From Haloferax sp. Q22 (GTDB lineage: Archaea; Halobacteriota; Halobacteria; Halobacteriales; Haloferacaceae), in the NCBI RefSeq assembly GCF_001482285.1, contig NZ_LOEP01000009.1, positions 62,001-126,000 of the forward strand: a DNA stretch of 64,000 bases. Direction: 5' to 3'. The first letter of the stretch is position 1. Each line of letters opens with the position of its first letter. Positions 8,563 to 17,190 of the stretch are shown one piece after another. The notes below the pieces were generated by a model that worked only from the letters and a program-made list of their open reading frames with translations, did no database searches and was not told the DNA's origin. The translations under genes and the position numbers were made by a program.

Positions 8563-8659
8563 CACACTTTTTGGACGACTGGTTCCGGTTCGTCACGCGT
8601 TCGCGGCTCGCGGCGGTCGTCCGCACATCCTTAAGAACCCCTCCGAGAGTTAGACACTC

Positions 8660-9205
8660 ATGGTCACGAATCGCATCACGGTGTCGCTCGACGAGGACGC
8701 CCAGTCGGCGCTCGACGGCCTCACCGGGCGGACCGACAAGGCGCAGAGCGAGCTTGTCCGCGAGGCGCTCGTCTTCTACGCGGCTAACTTCGAGGCGGCG
8801 ACGACCGACGCCGGGCCGAACCTCGAAGCCTACCACCAGATGCTGTCGAGCGGCGAGCACGTCCTCCTCGACGTGGACTTCCTGCACACGTTTCTCGACT
8901 ACGTGGAGGACGACGACGGCGACCCGGACCCCGCGTTCCTCGACGCCGTCGACCGGGTCGCAGCGTTCCACGCCCACGAGTACCGCGACCGGTTCGAATC
9001 GCTGGGCGAACTCCTCGACTGGCTGTCGTTCTGCGGCTTTCTCACGGTCCGCGCCTCCGAGGGCGACACCTATCACGTCGTCTTTCCCACCGAGTCGGTC
9101 AAGTGGTTCATGTCGCGGTTCATCGCGCTCAGCACCGAGCAGTCCCCGTTCGACATCGAGGTCGAAGAGGGTGTCTCGAAGGTGCTTCTCACCGAGGTTC
9201 GGTGA
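8660..9205 (+). CDS. Ribbon-helix-helix (CopG/MetJ-type) transcriptional regulator
   Basis: A 181-residue protein whose N-terminus (RITVSLDEDAQSALDGL, then a TDKAQSELVREALVFYAANF helix, residues 5-44) is a ribbon-helix-helix DNA-binding domain. The remaining about 135 residues form an acidic alpha/beta domain without a family I recognise; such C-terminal extensions are common in haloarchaeal RHH proteins. It stands alone between the histidine kinase and the Nramp-like gene. A TTCACAC element at 8571 upstream and three copies of a similar element after the gene could be its binding sites. Confidence 0.85.
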   Translation: MVTNRITVSLDEDAQSALDGLTGRTDKAQSELVREALVFYAANFEAATTDAGPNLEAYHQMLSSGEHVLLDVDFLHTFLDYVEDDDGDPDPAFLDAVDRVAAFHAHEYRDRFESLGELLDWLSFCGFLTVRASEGDTYHVVFPTESVKWFMSRFIALSTEQSPFDIEVEEGVSKVLLTEVR

Positions 9206-9259
9206 GGTTCGAACCCCGCGCCGACCCGGTTCGGTCGCTGGTCTATACTCACCGCTGAC

Positions 9260-9289
9260 TTCACACTCGTTCATACTCCTTCACACGCG
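9260..9289. repeat. Three 10-bp tandem repeats, TTCAYACKC type
   Basis: TTCACACTCG, TTCATACTCC and TTCACACGCG follow each other with an exact 10-bp period, one helical turn, between the RHH regulator gene and the Nramp-hyuAB operon. RHH proteins typically bind tandem short repeats as arrays of dimers, which makes this a reasonable operator candidate, but binding is inferred only. Confidence 0.5.
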
Positions 9290-9325
9290 TCCTCCCTGCC
9301 GTAAACGGCGTTCTCAACCGGGATT

Positions 9326-9344
9326 TATCAATCAGAGTTTGATA
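9326..9344. promoter_or_regulatory. Promoter region of Nramp-hyuAB operon with inverted repeat
   Basis: A TATA-like GATTTATC (about 9322-9329) overlaps one arm of an inverted repeat TATCAA (9326-9331) and TTGATA (9339-9344). The ATG is at 9371, so a short 5' leader of about 20 nt would be expected. The repeat could be a repressor site; arms are only 6 bp. Confidence 0.4.
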
Positions 9345-9370
9345 CGCTAATCCACCTCACAGGTAGAACC

Positions 9371-10588
9371 ATGAACTTCATCGAACGTCTGAAATCTATC
9401 GGCCCGGGCGCGATGGTCGCCGCCGCGTTCATCGGTCCCGGCACGGTCACGACCGCGAGCGTGACGGGTGCTCGATTCGGCTACGCGCTCGTCTGGACTA
9501 TCGCCTTCTCGATTATCGCCACCATCGTCCTCCAGGAGATGAGCGCCCGACTCGGCCTCGTCTCCCGCGAGGGACTCGGCGAGGCGCTCCGGGGGCAGTT
9601 CGACAACCCCGTACTGTCCGGGGTGAGTATCGTGCTCGTCGTCAGTGCTATCGGCATCGGAACGGCCGCCTACGAGACCGGGAACATCCTTGGCGGCGCG
9701 GCCGGACTTGAGGGCTTGACCGGTATCAGCGCCAACCTTTGGGGGCCCGCGATGGGCCTCGTCGCCGGCGCCCTTCTGTGGTCCGGCAAGTACAAACTCA
9801 TCGAGAAAGCGCTCGTCGGCCTCGTCTCCATCATGGCCGTCTCCTTCCTCATCGACGCCATTCTCATCGGTCCCGACCTCGGCGCGCTCGCCCGCGGGTT
9901 CGTCCCGAGCGTCCCGGAGGGGTCGGCGTTCCTCATCACCGGCCTCATCGGGACGACCGTCGTCGGCTACAACCTCTTTCTCCACGCCGGGAGCGTCCAA
10001 GAGCGGTGGGCCGGCCCCGAGGAGTTGAACGAATCGCGGGCCGACACGATTCTCTCTATCGTCCTCGGCGGCTTCATCACCATCTCGATTCTCGTCACCG
10101 CCGCGGCGGCGTTCCCCGTCGGGACGAACATCCAGAACGTCAGCACGATGGCCGAACAGCTCGAACCGCTCGTCGGCACGCAGGCGAAGGTGTTCTTCGG
10201 CATCGGACTGTTCGCCGCGGGCTTCACCAGCGCGACGACCGCTCCGCTGGCCGGCGCGTACGCGACGGCGGGGGCGCTCGGCTGGGACACCGACCTCAAG
10301 TCCACGAAGTTCCGCGCTGTCTGGGGCTCGATTCTGCTCGTGGGTATCGTCTTCTCCGCGGTCGGCTACAGTCCCGTGCAGGCCATCGTCTTCGCGCAGG
10401 TCGCAAACGGCATCCTCCTGCCCATCGTCGCCGTCTTCCTCATCTACGTGATGAACGACCGCGACATCCTCGGATCGTACGCCAACACCACGCCCCAGAA
10501 CGTCGTCGGCGGGCTGGTGACGCTCGTCGTCGTCTGGCTCGGTCTCCGAACGCTCTATACGGTCGCGACCGATATGGGGGTGTTCTGA
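9371..10588 (+). CDS. Nramp-family (SLC11-like) transporter lacking the canonical metal-site motif
   Basis: A 405-residue polytopic membrane protein with about 11 spans and the Nramp layout. At the first helix, canonical Nramps have DPGN; here residues 22-25 are GPGT, inside AAFIGPGTVTTAS. In helix 6 the canonical MPHN is VGYN (residues 198-201), followed by LFLHAGSVQERW. Asp, Asn and Met ligands known in metal-transporting Nramps are therefore replaced. The stop overlaps the hyuA start (TGATG), so the protein is made with hydantoinase/oxoprolinase subunits. A role in importing an organic substrate or a different cation is more likely than Mn/Fe transport; this is inference. Confidence 0.85.
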   Translation: MNFIERLKSIGPGAMVAAAFIGPGTVTTASVTGARFGYALVWTIAFSIIATIVLQEMSARLGLVSREGLGEALRGQFDNPVLSGVSIVLVVSAIGIGTAAYETGNILGGAAGLEGLTGISANLWGPAMGLVAGALLWSGKYKLIEKALVGLVSIMAVSFLIDAILIGPDLGALARGFVPSVPEGSAFLITGLIGTTVVGYNLFLHAGSVQERWAGPEELNESRADTILSIVLGGFITISILVTAAAAFPVGTNIQNVSTMAEQLEPLVGTQAKVFFGIGLFAAGFTSATTAPLAGAYATAGALGWDTDLKSTKFRAVWGSILLVGIVFSAVGYSPVQAIVFAQVANGILLPIVAVFLIYVMNDRDILGSYANTTPQNVVGGLVTLVVVWLGLRTLYTVATDMGVF

Positions 10589-12603
10589 TGGACGCAGAAA
10601 CCCGCATCGGCGTCGACGTCGGCGGCACCTTCACCGACGTGGCGCTGTTGACACCCGAAGGTCGCCTCGTCACCGCGAAGGTTCCGAGCACGGACGACCA
10701 GAGCATCGGCGTCGTCCGCGGTATCGAGAAGGCCTGCGACGACGCCGGCATCGACCCGGCCGAGGTCGACGCGTTCACCCACGCGATGACCGTCTCCGTG
10801 AACGCCCTCCTCGAAGACGACGGGGCGAAGACCGCGCTCGTCACCACCGAGGGCTTCCGCGACGTGCTCGAAATCGGCCGACAGGCCCGCCCCGACCTCT
10901 ACGACGTGACCGCCGACAAGCCCGCCCCGCTCGTCCCGCGCCGCCGCCGCTTCGAGGTGACGGAGCGGGCGACGGTCGACGGCATCCAGACCGAAGTCGA
11001 CGAGTCGGAGGTCCGCGCGCTCGCCGACGACATCCGCGACGCCGGCGCGGAGAGCGTCGCCGTCTCGCTCCTGCACGCCTACCAGCACCCCGAAAACGAG
11101 CGCGTCGTCGCCGACGTGCTCCGCGAGGAACTCGACGCGCCCGTCTCCGCCTCCCACGAGGTGCTCGCCGAGTTCCGCGAGTTCGAGCGCACCTCGACCA
11201 CCGCGGTCGACGCCTACGTGACGCCGGCCATCGACAGCTACCTCGGCCGCCTCGAATCGCGGGCCGCGGACCTCGGCGTCCCGGTCCCGAAAATCATGCA
11301 GGCCAACGGCGGCATCGCCCCGGCTTCGACCGTGCGCGAACACGCCGTGACGACCACGATGTCCGGGCCGGCGGCGGGCGTCGTCGGCGCGGCGGAGACC
11401 GCGACCGACTCCGGCGACGATCTCGCCGGCCTCGTCACCTTCGACATGGGCGGCACGTCGAGCGACGTGAGCCTCGTCCGCGACGGCGAGGTCGAGCGGA
11501 CAACCGACGCCGAAATCAACGGCCGGCCAATCAAGACGCCGATGGTGGACGTGAACACCGTCGGCGCGGGCGGCGGGTCCATCGCGTGGGTCGACTCGGG
11601 CAACGCGCTCCGGGTCGGGCCGCGCTCGTCGGGCGCGAACCCCGGTCCGGCCTGCTACGGCCGCGGCGGGACCGACCCGACCGTGACGGACGCGAACGTC
11701 GTCCTCGGCTACATCGGCGGCAGCTCCGCCCTCGGCGGTGAACTCTCCTTGGACGTGGACGTCGCCCGCGACGCGCTCGCGGGGCTCGCCGACGAGACCG
11801 GACTGGACGACGCGCTCGCGGCCGCTCGCGGCGTCTACCGCGTCGCCAACGCCAACATGACGCGGGCGATTCGCGCCGTGACGGTCGAGCGCGGCCACGA
11901 CCCGCGGCAGTTCGGCCTCGTCGCCTTCGGCGGTGCCGGCCCGATGCACGCCGCCGCGCTCGCCGAGAGCCTCGACATCGAGACCGTGATTGTTCCGCGG
12001 GCCTGCGGCGTCCTCTCGGCGTACGGTCTGCTCGCGGCCGACCAGAAACACGACTCGGTGCGGACGCTCCGCCGACCCCTGTCCGGCCTCGACGCCGCGG
12101 CGGTCGAAGCCGCCTACGACGACCTCGAAGCCGACACGCTCGAAGACGTGGCTGACCCCGACGACGCGGCGGTCCAGCGCGCCGCCGACCTCCGGTACGT
12201 CGGCCAGAGCTTCGAACTGACCGTCCCCGTCGGCGAGACGTTCGACGCCGAGGCGGTCGAAGCGCGGTTCCACGAGGCCCACGAGAGCGCCTACGGCTAC
12301 CGCCTCGACGACCCGGTCGAACTCGTCAACGTCCGGGCGACCGCTGCGGTCGAACGCGACTCCCTCGACGTGACCTACCGCGGCGGCGGCGACGCCCGCA
12401 AGGACACCCGCGAGGCCTTCTTCGACGGCGCGTTCCGCGAGACGCCCGTCTACGACCGCGACGGCCTCGGCGCGGGGACGACCGTCGAGGGACCGGCCAT
12501 CCTCGAACAGCACGAGAGCACCGTTGTCGTGCCGCCGGCGTGGGGTGGGACGGTCGGGGCCGACGGAACGCTCGTCCTGACCAATGGGGGTGACGGCGAA
12601 TGA
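10588..12603 (+). CDS. hyuA: Hydantoinase/oxoprolinase family protein, subunit A
   Basis: A 671-residue ATPase-type subunit of the hydantoinase/5-oxoprolinase/acetone carboxylase family. These open or activate cyclic amides or related substrates using ATP. The N-terminal ASKHA phosphate loop DVGGTFTD lies at residues 10-17; TFDMGGTSSDVSLV and NTVGAGGGSIAWVD are further family signatures, and the C-terminal domain follows. The ATG at 10588 overlaps the transporter stop; an in-frame extension further upstream is read from the transporter gene and is not real. It overlaps hyuB by 4 bp. The exact substrate (hydantoin, oxoproline, a methylated purine derivative or a ketone) cannot be read from sequence. 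Confidence 0.93.
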   Translation: MDAETRIGVDVGGTFTDVALLTPEGRLVTAKVPSTDDQSIGVVRGIEKACDDAGIDPAEVDAFTHAMTVSVNALLEDDGAKTALVTTEGFRDVLEIGRQARPDLYDVTADKPAPLVPRRRRFEVTERATVDGIQTEVDESEVRALADDIRDAGAESVAVSLLHAYQHPENERVVADVLREELDAPVSASHEVLAEFREFERTSTTAVDAYVTPAIDSYLGRLESRAADLGVPVPKIMQANGGIAPASTVREHAVTTTMSGPAAGVVGAAETATDSGDDLAGLVTFDMGGTSSDVSLVRDGEVERTTDAEINGRPIKTPMVDVNTVGAGGGSIAWVDSGNALRVGPRSSGANPGPACYGRGGTDPTVTDANVVLGYIGGSSALGGELSLDVDVARDALAGLADETGLDDALAAARGVYRVANANMTRAIRAVTVERGHDPRQFGLVAFGGAGPMHAAALAESLDIETVIVPRACGVLSAYGLLAADQKHDSVRTLRRPLSGLDAAAVEAAYDDLEADTLEDVADPDDAAVQRAADLRYVGQSFELTVPVGETFDAEAVEARFHEAHESAYGYRLDDPVELVNVRATAAVERDSLDVTYRGGGDARKDTREAFFDGAFRETPVYDRDGLGAGTTVEGPAILEQHESTVVVPPAWGGTVGADGTLVLTNGGDGE

Positions 12604-14207
12604 GCGACCGCGAGGTCGACCCCGTGACGCTCGAAATCATGCGCAACCAGTTCGAGAGCGTCGCCGAGGAGATGGGGCAGGTGCTCATCACCTCGTCGTA
12701 CTCGCCGAACATCAAGGAGCGCCGCGACTGCTCGACGGCGCTGTTCGACGCCGACGGCCGCCTCGTCGCACAGGCCGAACACATCCCGGTCCACCTCGGC
12801 GCGATGCCCGAGGCCGTGGACACGGTCCTCGACTACGACCCGGAACCGGGCGACGTGTTCGTCCTCAACGACCCCTTCGAGGGCGGGACGCACCTCCCCG
12901 ACGTGACGATGGTGTCGCCGCTTTCGGTCGACGGCGAGGTGCTCGGATACGCCGTCTCGCGGGCGCACCACGCCGACGTGGGCGGGATGACGCCCGGAAG
13001 CATGCCCGCCGGCGCGCGCGAAATCTATCAGGAGGGGCTCCGACTCCCGCCGGTCAGACTCGTCGCCGGCGGCGAGACCAACGACGACGTGCTGTCGCTG
13101 CTCCTCGCCAACGTCCGCAACCCCGGCGAGCGCCGCGCCGACATCCGCGCGCAAATCGCGGCGAACGAGCGCGCCGAGGAGCGACTGGCCGACCTCGTGG
13201 CGGACCACGGCCGGCCTCGCGTCCTCGCGGCGTTCGACGCCGTGATGGACTACTCCCGGAACCGCGTCACCGCGGAACTTCGCGACCTGCCGGACGGCGA
13301 GTACCGCGCCCGCGACGTGCTCGAAGGCGACGGCGTGACCGACGACGACATCCCCATCGAGGTGACCGCGACGGTCGACGGCGACACCGTCGCGTTCGAC
13401 TTCGACGGCACGGCCGACCAGGTCGCCGGCAACGTCAACGCGCCGCTCGCGGTCGCGAAAAGCGCGGTGTACTTCGTCGTTCGATGCGTCACCGACCCCG
13501 AAATCCCGCCGAATCAGGGCTGTTACGACCCCATCTCGGTCGAAGTTCCCGACGGCTCGCTCCTCAATCCCGACGCCCCCGCGGCGGTCGTCGGCGGCAA
13601 CGTCGAGACGAGCCAGCGCGTGACCGACGTGGTCTTCTCGGCGCTCGCCGACGCGGCCCCCGAGCGCGTTCCCGCGCAGGGACAGGGGACGATGAACAAC
13701 CTGACCATCGGCAGTCGCGCCGGCGGTTCGGACGGCTTCACCTACTACGAGACCATCGGCGGCGGGTTCGGCGGCCGCGCCGGCGGCGACGGCATGGACG
13801 GCGTGCAGGTCGGGATGACCAACACGCTCAACACGCCGGTCGAGGCGCTGGAAGCCGAGTACCCGCTTTTCGTCGAGGCGTACGGCCTCCGTGAGGGAAG
13901 CGGCGGCCGCGGCGAGTTCCGCGGCGGCCTCGGCATCGTCCGGTCGGTCACGGTCGAGGCGGACGCGACCGTCTCGCTTCTCACCGAGCGCCGGCGGGTC
14001 GCCCCTCGCGGCATCGCGGGCGGCGAGGACGGGGCGACGGGACAGAACCTAGTCGACGGCGAGACAGTCCCGTCGAAGACGACCCGCGACGTGTCCGCCG
14101 GCACGACCGTCACGGTTCGGACGCCGGGCGGCGGCGGCCACGGCGACCCCGATGACCGCGACGCCGACGCGGCCCGTCGGGACCACGAGGACGGCAAGAC
14201 GGAGTAG
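12600..14207 (+). CDS. hyuB: Hydantoinase/oxoprolinase family protein, subunit B
   Basis: A 535-residue HyuB-type subunit that pairs with HyuA in an ATP-dependent cyclic-amide hydrolase or carboxylase complex. Recognisable blocks are PVTLEIMRNQFESVAEEMG near the N-terminus, LNDPFEGGTHLPDVT at about residues 90-105, and the Gly-rich EGSGGRGEFRGGLGI and PGGGGHGDP at the C-terminal end. Its ATG overlaps the hyuA stop (ATGA). It is the last gene of the transporter-hyuA-hyuB operon. Length is usual for HyuB in archaea. Confidence 0.93.
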   Translation: MSDREVDPVTLEIMRNQFESVAEEMGQVLITSSYSPNIKERRDCSTALFDADGRLVAQAEHIPVHLGAMPEAVDTVLDYDPEPGDVFVLNDPFEGGTHLPDVTMVSPLSVDGEVLGYAVSRAHHADVGGMTPGSMPAGAREIYQEGLRLPPVRLVAGGETNDDVLSLLLANVRNPGERRADIRAQIAANERAEERLADLVADHGRPRVLAAFDAVMDYSRNRVTAELRDLPDGEYRARDVLEGDGVTDDDIPIEVTATVDGDTVAFDFDGTADQVAGNVNAPLAVAKSAVYFVVRCVTDPEIPPNQGCYDPISVEVPDGSLLNPDAPAAVVGGNVETSQRVTDVVFSALADAAPERVPAQGQGTMNNLTIGSRAGGSDGFTYYETIGGGFGGRAGGDGMDGVQVGMTNTLNTPVEALEAEYPLFVEAYGLREGSGGRGEFRGGLGIVRSVTVEADATVSLLTERRRVAPRGIAGGEDGATGQNLVDGETVPSKTTRDVSAGTTVTVRTPGGGGHGDPDDRDADAARRDHEDGKTE

Positions 14208-14375
14208 CGTCGGTCGGTCTGCTGGGCTTTGGTGCAGGGACACAGGGAGTCCTCGCCCCGCCGTAATCAGCCGTTATAGATATTCCACACCACTGATCAC
14301 TCGTTCGATATTCAGTGTCGTAATCTCTTATGACGAGTTTTGGTCCGATGAAACTGTGCTCAGACGAATCCGCAC

Positions 14376-14393
14376 AACAAATTCTACAATTTT
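14376..14393. repeat. 18-bp AT-rich repeat, copy 2, in convergent intergenic region
   Basis: AACAAATTCTACAATTTT matches the copy at 8545-8562 at 17 of 18 positions. Here it lies between convergent hyuB and the M24 gene and is followed by TTAAAATTTGT, which makes an imperfect inverted repeat (ACAA-TTTT / AAAATTTGT). A bidirectional terminator is plausible. Confidence 0.4.
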
Positions 14394-14430
14394 TAAAATT
14401 TGTGGGCGGCCCCATCTGTCGTGTCAGGAA

Positions 14431-15705
14431 TCAGGACTCGATAACCGTTATCTCCTCGACGGGCCACTGGCTGAGTAGTTCGACCCCGTCGTCGCGGACG
14501 ACGACCATCTCCTCGACGCGGACGCCCTGTCTCCCCGCCGGCTCTTGGGTCTCGACGGCCATCGTCATCCCCGCCTCGATTTCGATGGGGTGGTCCGGCG
14601 AGAGGCCGCGCCAGATGAGCGGTACCTCGTACAGTTGAAGGCCGAGGCCGTGGGCCCAGTGATTGGTCGTCAACTGCCAGTGGTCGTCCGCGCCGTACCA
14701 GTCGGCGTGTTCGCCCGCCATGTCCGGGAACGCCGCCGCGATCTCGTCGGTAGTCTTCCCCGGCTCGATTTCGTCGAGGACGGCGTAGAGGTTGTCGCGA
14801 GCCGTCTCGTAGGCGTCGCGCTGTTCCTCGGTCGGTTCGCCCATCGAGAAGGTCCGGTAGTAACACGACCGGTAGCCGAGGTAGCCGACGTTGTAGAAGT
14901 CGGCGTAGACGAGGTCGCCGGGGCGAATCAGTCGGTCCGTGGTGTTCGCCTGATGCTTCGGCCACGTGTTCGGTCCCGACGTGAGGTACCCGCCCTGCGC
15001 CATCGCGCCGTGTCGCCAGAGTTCGCGGACGGCGTCGCCCCACACCTCCGACTCCCGCGCGCCCGGTTTCGCGTTCTCGACGATGGCCTGAAAGCCCGCC
15101 TCGCAGATGGCCGCGACCTGCCGCAGACACTCGATTTCGTCTTCGGTCTTGATCTTTCGGGCGTCCTCCATCACCGCCGCGCACTCGGCCGGCCGGGCGT
15201 CGATGCCCTTCGATTCGAAGGCGTCGAGCAACCCCGCGTGGCCGGTGTCGATACCCATCGCCTCGTTCGCGAGGCCGTACTCGTCGAGGGCGTCGACGAC
15301 GGTCTGGGCCATCTTGTCGAGGAGGAACGAGCGGGCCGAGTCGCGGCCGGAAGCCCGCGGGACGTTCCCCAGTCCGGGACAGGCGTAGCGAACGTCGGTC
15401 AGCCACGGGCAGTTGTACCGCTGGTTGCTCGCGTGGTCGGCGGTGTCCCAGTGGACGACCGTGCCGTCTTCCAGAAGCAGCGAGTAGTGGTCCGCGCCCG
15501 ACCCGCCGGTCATCGCCAACCCGGTCACGTACCGGATGTTCGGGTCGTCGATGAGGAGCATACTCCCGAGGCCCGCCTCGCGCATCCGCGAGAGGGCGCG
15601 GTCCTTCCGCACCTCGCGCATCCGCTTCACGTCGATGCGCTGTTCCCAGTCGACGGCCATCGTCCCGCGGGTCCCGCTCATGAACCCCCGCTCGTGGAAA
15701 GGCAT
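14431..15705 (-). CDS. M24 (creatinase/Xaa-Pro peptidase) family protein with altered metal ligands
   Basis: A 424-residue pita-bread-fold protein with an N-terminal creatinase-type domain (SMLLIDDPNIRYVTGL) and a C-terminal M24 domain. In M24 metallopeptidases two Asp, one His and two Glu bind metals. Here the first Asp (YADFYN), a His (AHGLGL) and two Glu (AVETQ, RVEEM) are present, but the second Asp of the GYxSD motif is Cys281 (GYRSCYYRT) and the HExP motif reads YEVP. Peptidase action is doubtful; a creatinase-like or lyase activity on a small molecule is possible. ATG at 15705 has a TATA-like AAATTAATG about 28 bp upstream. It faces hyuB and diverges from the EthD gene. Confidence 0.82.
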   Translation of the reverse strand: MPFHERGFMSGTRGTMAVDWEQRIDVKRMREVRKDRALSRMREAGLGSMLLIDDPNIRYVTGLAMTGGSGADHYSLLLEDGTVVHWDTADHASNQRYNCPWLTDVRYACPGLGNVPRASGRDSARSFLLDKMAQTVVDALDEYGLANEAMGIDTGHAGLLDAFESKGIDARPAECAAVMEDARKIKTEDEIECLRQVAAICEAGFQAIVENAKPGARESEVWGDAVRELWRHGAMAQGGYLTSGPNTWPKHQANTTDRLIRPGDLVYADFYNVGYLGYRSCYYRTFSMGEPTEEQRDAYETARDNLYAVLDEIEPGKTTDEIAAAFPDMAGEHADWYGADDHWQLTTNHWAHGLGLQLYEVPLIWRGLSPDHPIEIEAGMTMAVETQEPAGRQGVRVEEMVVVRDDGVELLSQWPVEEITVIES

Positions 15706-15805
15706 ACGCCCACCACTCGTGACTATCACATTAATTTGTTGTAGACGAGCGTTGGGAACATACCTCATGATTTATTGTCTCATACGTGAATCGGCAGGTG
15801 TACGC

Positions 15806-16531
15806 ATGTACAAGCACGTAGCCCTGCTTGTCCGCAAGGCGGGGATGAGTCACGACGAGTTCGTCACGTACTGGCAGGACAACCACACGCCCATCGCCCG
15901 CGACATCGAAGGCGTCGTCCGCTACCAGACGGTCCTCCCCATCGACGCCGAGGCCTCCGAGTTCGACGGTCTCGCGGAACTCTACTTCGACGACCTCGGC
16001 GTCCTCCACGACGCGCTCGGCAGCGAGGGCTCGCGCGACTACGACCCGGCGAAGGGGACGGCGAGAGAAGCGAGGGCCGACGTGGACAACTTCCTCGACG
16101 TCGAGCGACGCCCTCGAATCATCGGCGAGGAGGTCGTCGAGAAAGACGAGACCGGCGGCGACACGACGGGACTCTACAAGCACTCGGCGTTTCTCGTTCG
16201 CAAAGACGGCATGAGCCACGACGAGTTCCTCGACCACTGGGCGAACACCCACGTCCCCCTCGCACGCGAGATTCCCGGCGTGGTCCGGTACGCCCGCGTC
16301 GTCCCGACCGATCCCGAACGCGCCGAGTTCGACGGCGTTGCAGAACTCTACTTCGAGAGCCTCGATGCGCTCCGGGCGGGCCTCGGTCACGAATCCTCGC
16401 GCGACTACGACCCCGACCACCCGAAGGCGAAAGCGCCCCGCGAAGATGTGGACAACTTCCTCTCCATCGACGACCGCCCGCGGTTCGTCGGCCGCGAGAC
16501 GGTCCAGAAAGACGTGACCGGGGGCCGCTGA
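15806..16531 (+). CDS. Protein of two tandem EthD domains
   Basis: A 241-residue protein made of two copies of an EthD/dimeric alpha-beta-barrel domain. Repeat 1 (about 1-112) begins MYKHVALLVRKAGMSHDEF and repeat 2 (about 122-241) begins LYKHSAFLVRKDGMSHDEF; each has HxP(I/L)AR, VVRY, LYF, and ends with a VDNFL block. EthD proteins are small catabolic helpers, some needed for ether oxidation by P450s, with no defined common reaction. Tandem fusion makes an internal pseudo-dimer. It sits 3 bp before the HD-domain gene, so they are co-transcribed, and diverges from the M24 gene. A single-domain relative lies at 20656. Confidence 0.88.
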   Translation: MYKHVALLVRKAGMSHDEFVTYWQDNHTPIARDIEGVVRYQTVLPIDAEASEFDGLAELYFDDLGVLHDALGSEGSRDYDPAKGTAREARADVDNFLDVERRPRIIGEEVVEKDETGGDTTGLYKHSAFLVRKDGMSHDEFLDHWANTHVPLAREIPGVVRYARVVPTDPERAEFDGVAELYFESLDALRAGLGHESSRDYDPDHPKAKAPREDVDNFLSIDDRPRFVGRETVQKDVTGGR

Positions 16532-16534
16532 GCG

Positions 16535-17125
16535 ATGTCGCGCGACTACCGCGCGCAGGTCGAGGCCGCCTTCCCCGAACTCGCCGACATCGAGGACGAC
16601 GGCCTCCGCGACCGGGTCAGAGAGGCGTGGTGTCTCGGTCTCGCCCGCGGCGGTTGGCGCGACATCGAAGACATCCCCTACGCGTGGAACATCCACGAGG
16701 TGACGAACGCCGAGCACGTCCGCGGCGTGACGCGCATCGCCGTCGGCGCCGCCGAGGAACAGCGGGACTTCCACGGCGCGGACCCGGAGTTCGACGTGGT
16801 CCGCGCGGCCTGTCTCCTCCACGACGTGGGCAAGTGCTACGAGTACGTCGACTTCGTGGACGACGACGCGCTCGACGACCCCGACCCCGAGTACGCCAGC
16901 GGGGAGATTCCGCACTCGCTTTCGGGCTACGCCCTCGCCCACGAGGTCGGCTGCCCGCTCGCGGTCCAGCGCGCCATTCCCCACTTCATCGGCGAGATTC
17001 CGACCCGGACGCTCGAAGCCGAACTCGTCAAGAGCGCGAACTCGGCGTCCTCGAACGCCATCACGCAGGCCGCGATGGGAATCAGCCTACAGGAGTGGGT
17101 CGAACGGTACTCCCAGACCCAGTAG
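16535..17125 (+). CDS. HD-domain metal-dependent phosphohydrolase-like protein
   Basis: A 196-residue HD-superfamily protein. The metal-binding HD motif is in CLLHDVGKCYEY at about residue 95; an upstream His (NAEHVRGVTRIA) and a downstream HSLSGYALAHEVG supply likely further ligands. Members hydrolyse phosphoesters or, in some families, act on small catabolic intermediates. It follows the tandem-EthD gene by 3 bp, which suggests the same pathway. Substrate unknown. Confidence 0.85.
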   Translation: MSRDYRAQVEAAFPELADIEDDGLRDRVREAWCLGLARGGWRDIEDIPYAWNIHEVTNAEHVRGVTRIAVGAAEEQRDFHGADPEFDVVRAACLLHDVGKCYEYVDFVDDDALDDPDPEYASGEIPHSLSGYALAHEVGCPLAVQRAIPHFIGEIPTRTLEAELVKSANSASSNAITQAAMGISLQEWVERYSQTQ

Positions 17126-17190
17126 TCCGACGCGAACCGCCGCGACACTCGTCAGCATACCTATTACCCCGCGCTTCGTAGCTCGCGCCG

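Noticed and set aside
9203-9220. GGTTCGAACCCC resembling a tRNA T-arm
   Set aside because: No acceptor stem, D-arm or anticodon arm could be placed around it. Similar GGATTCGAACCACC at 42570 and GGTTCGAACACC at 545 lie inside confident coding sequences.
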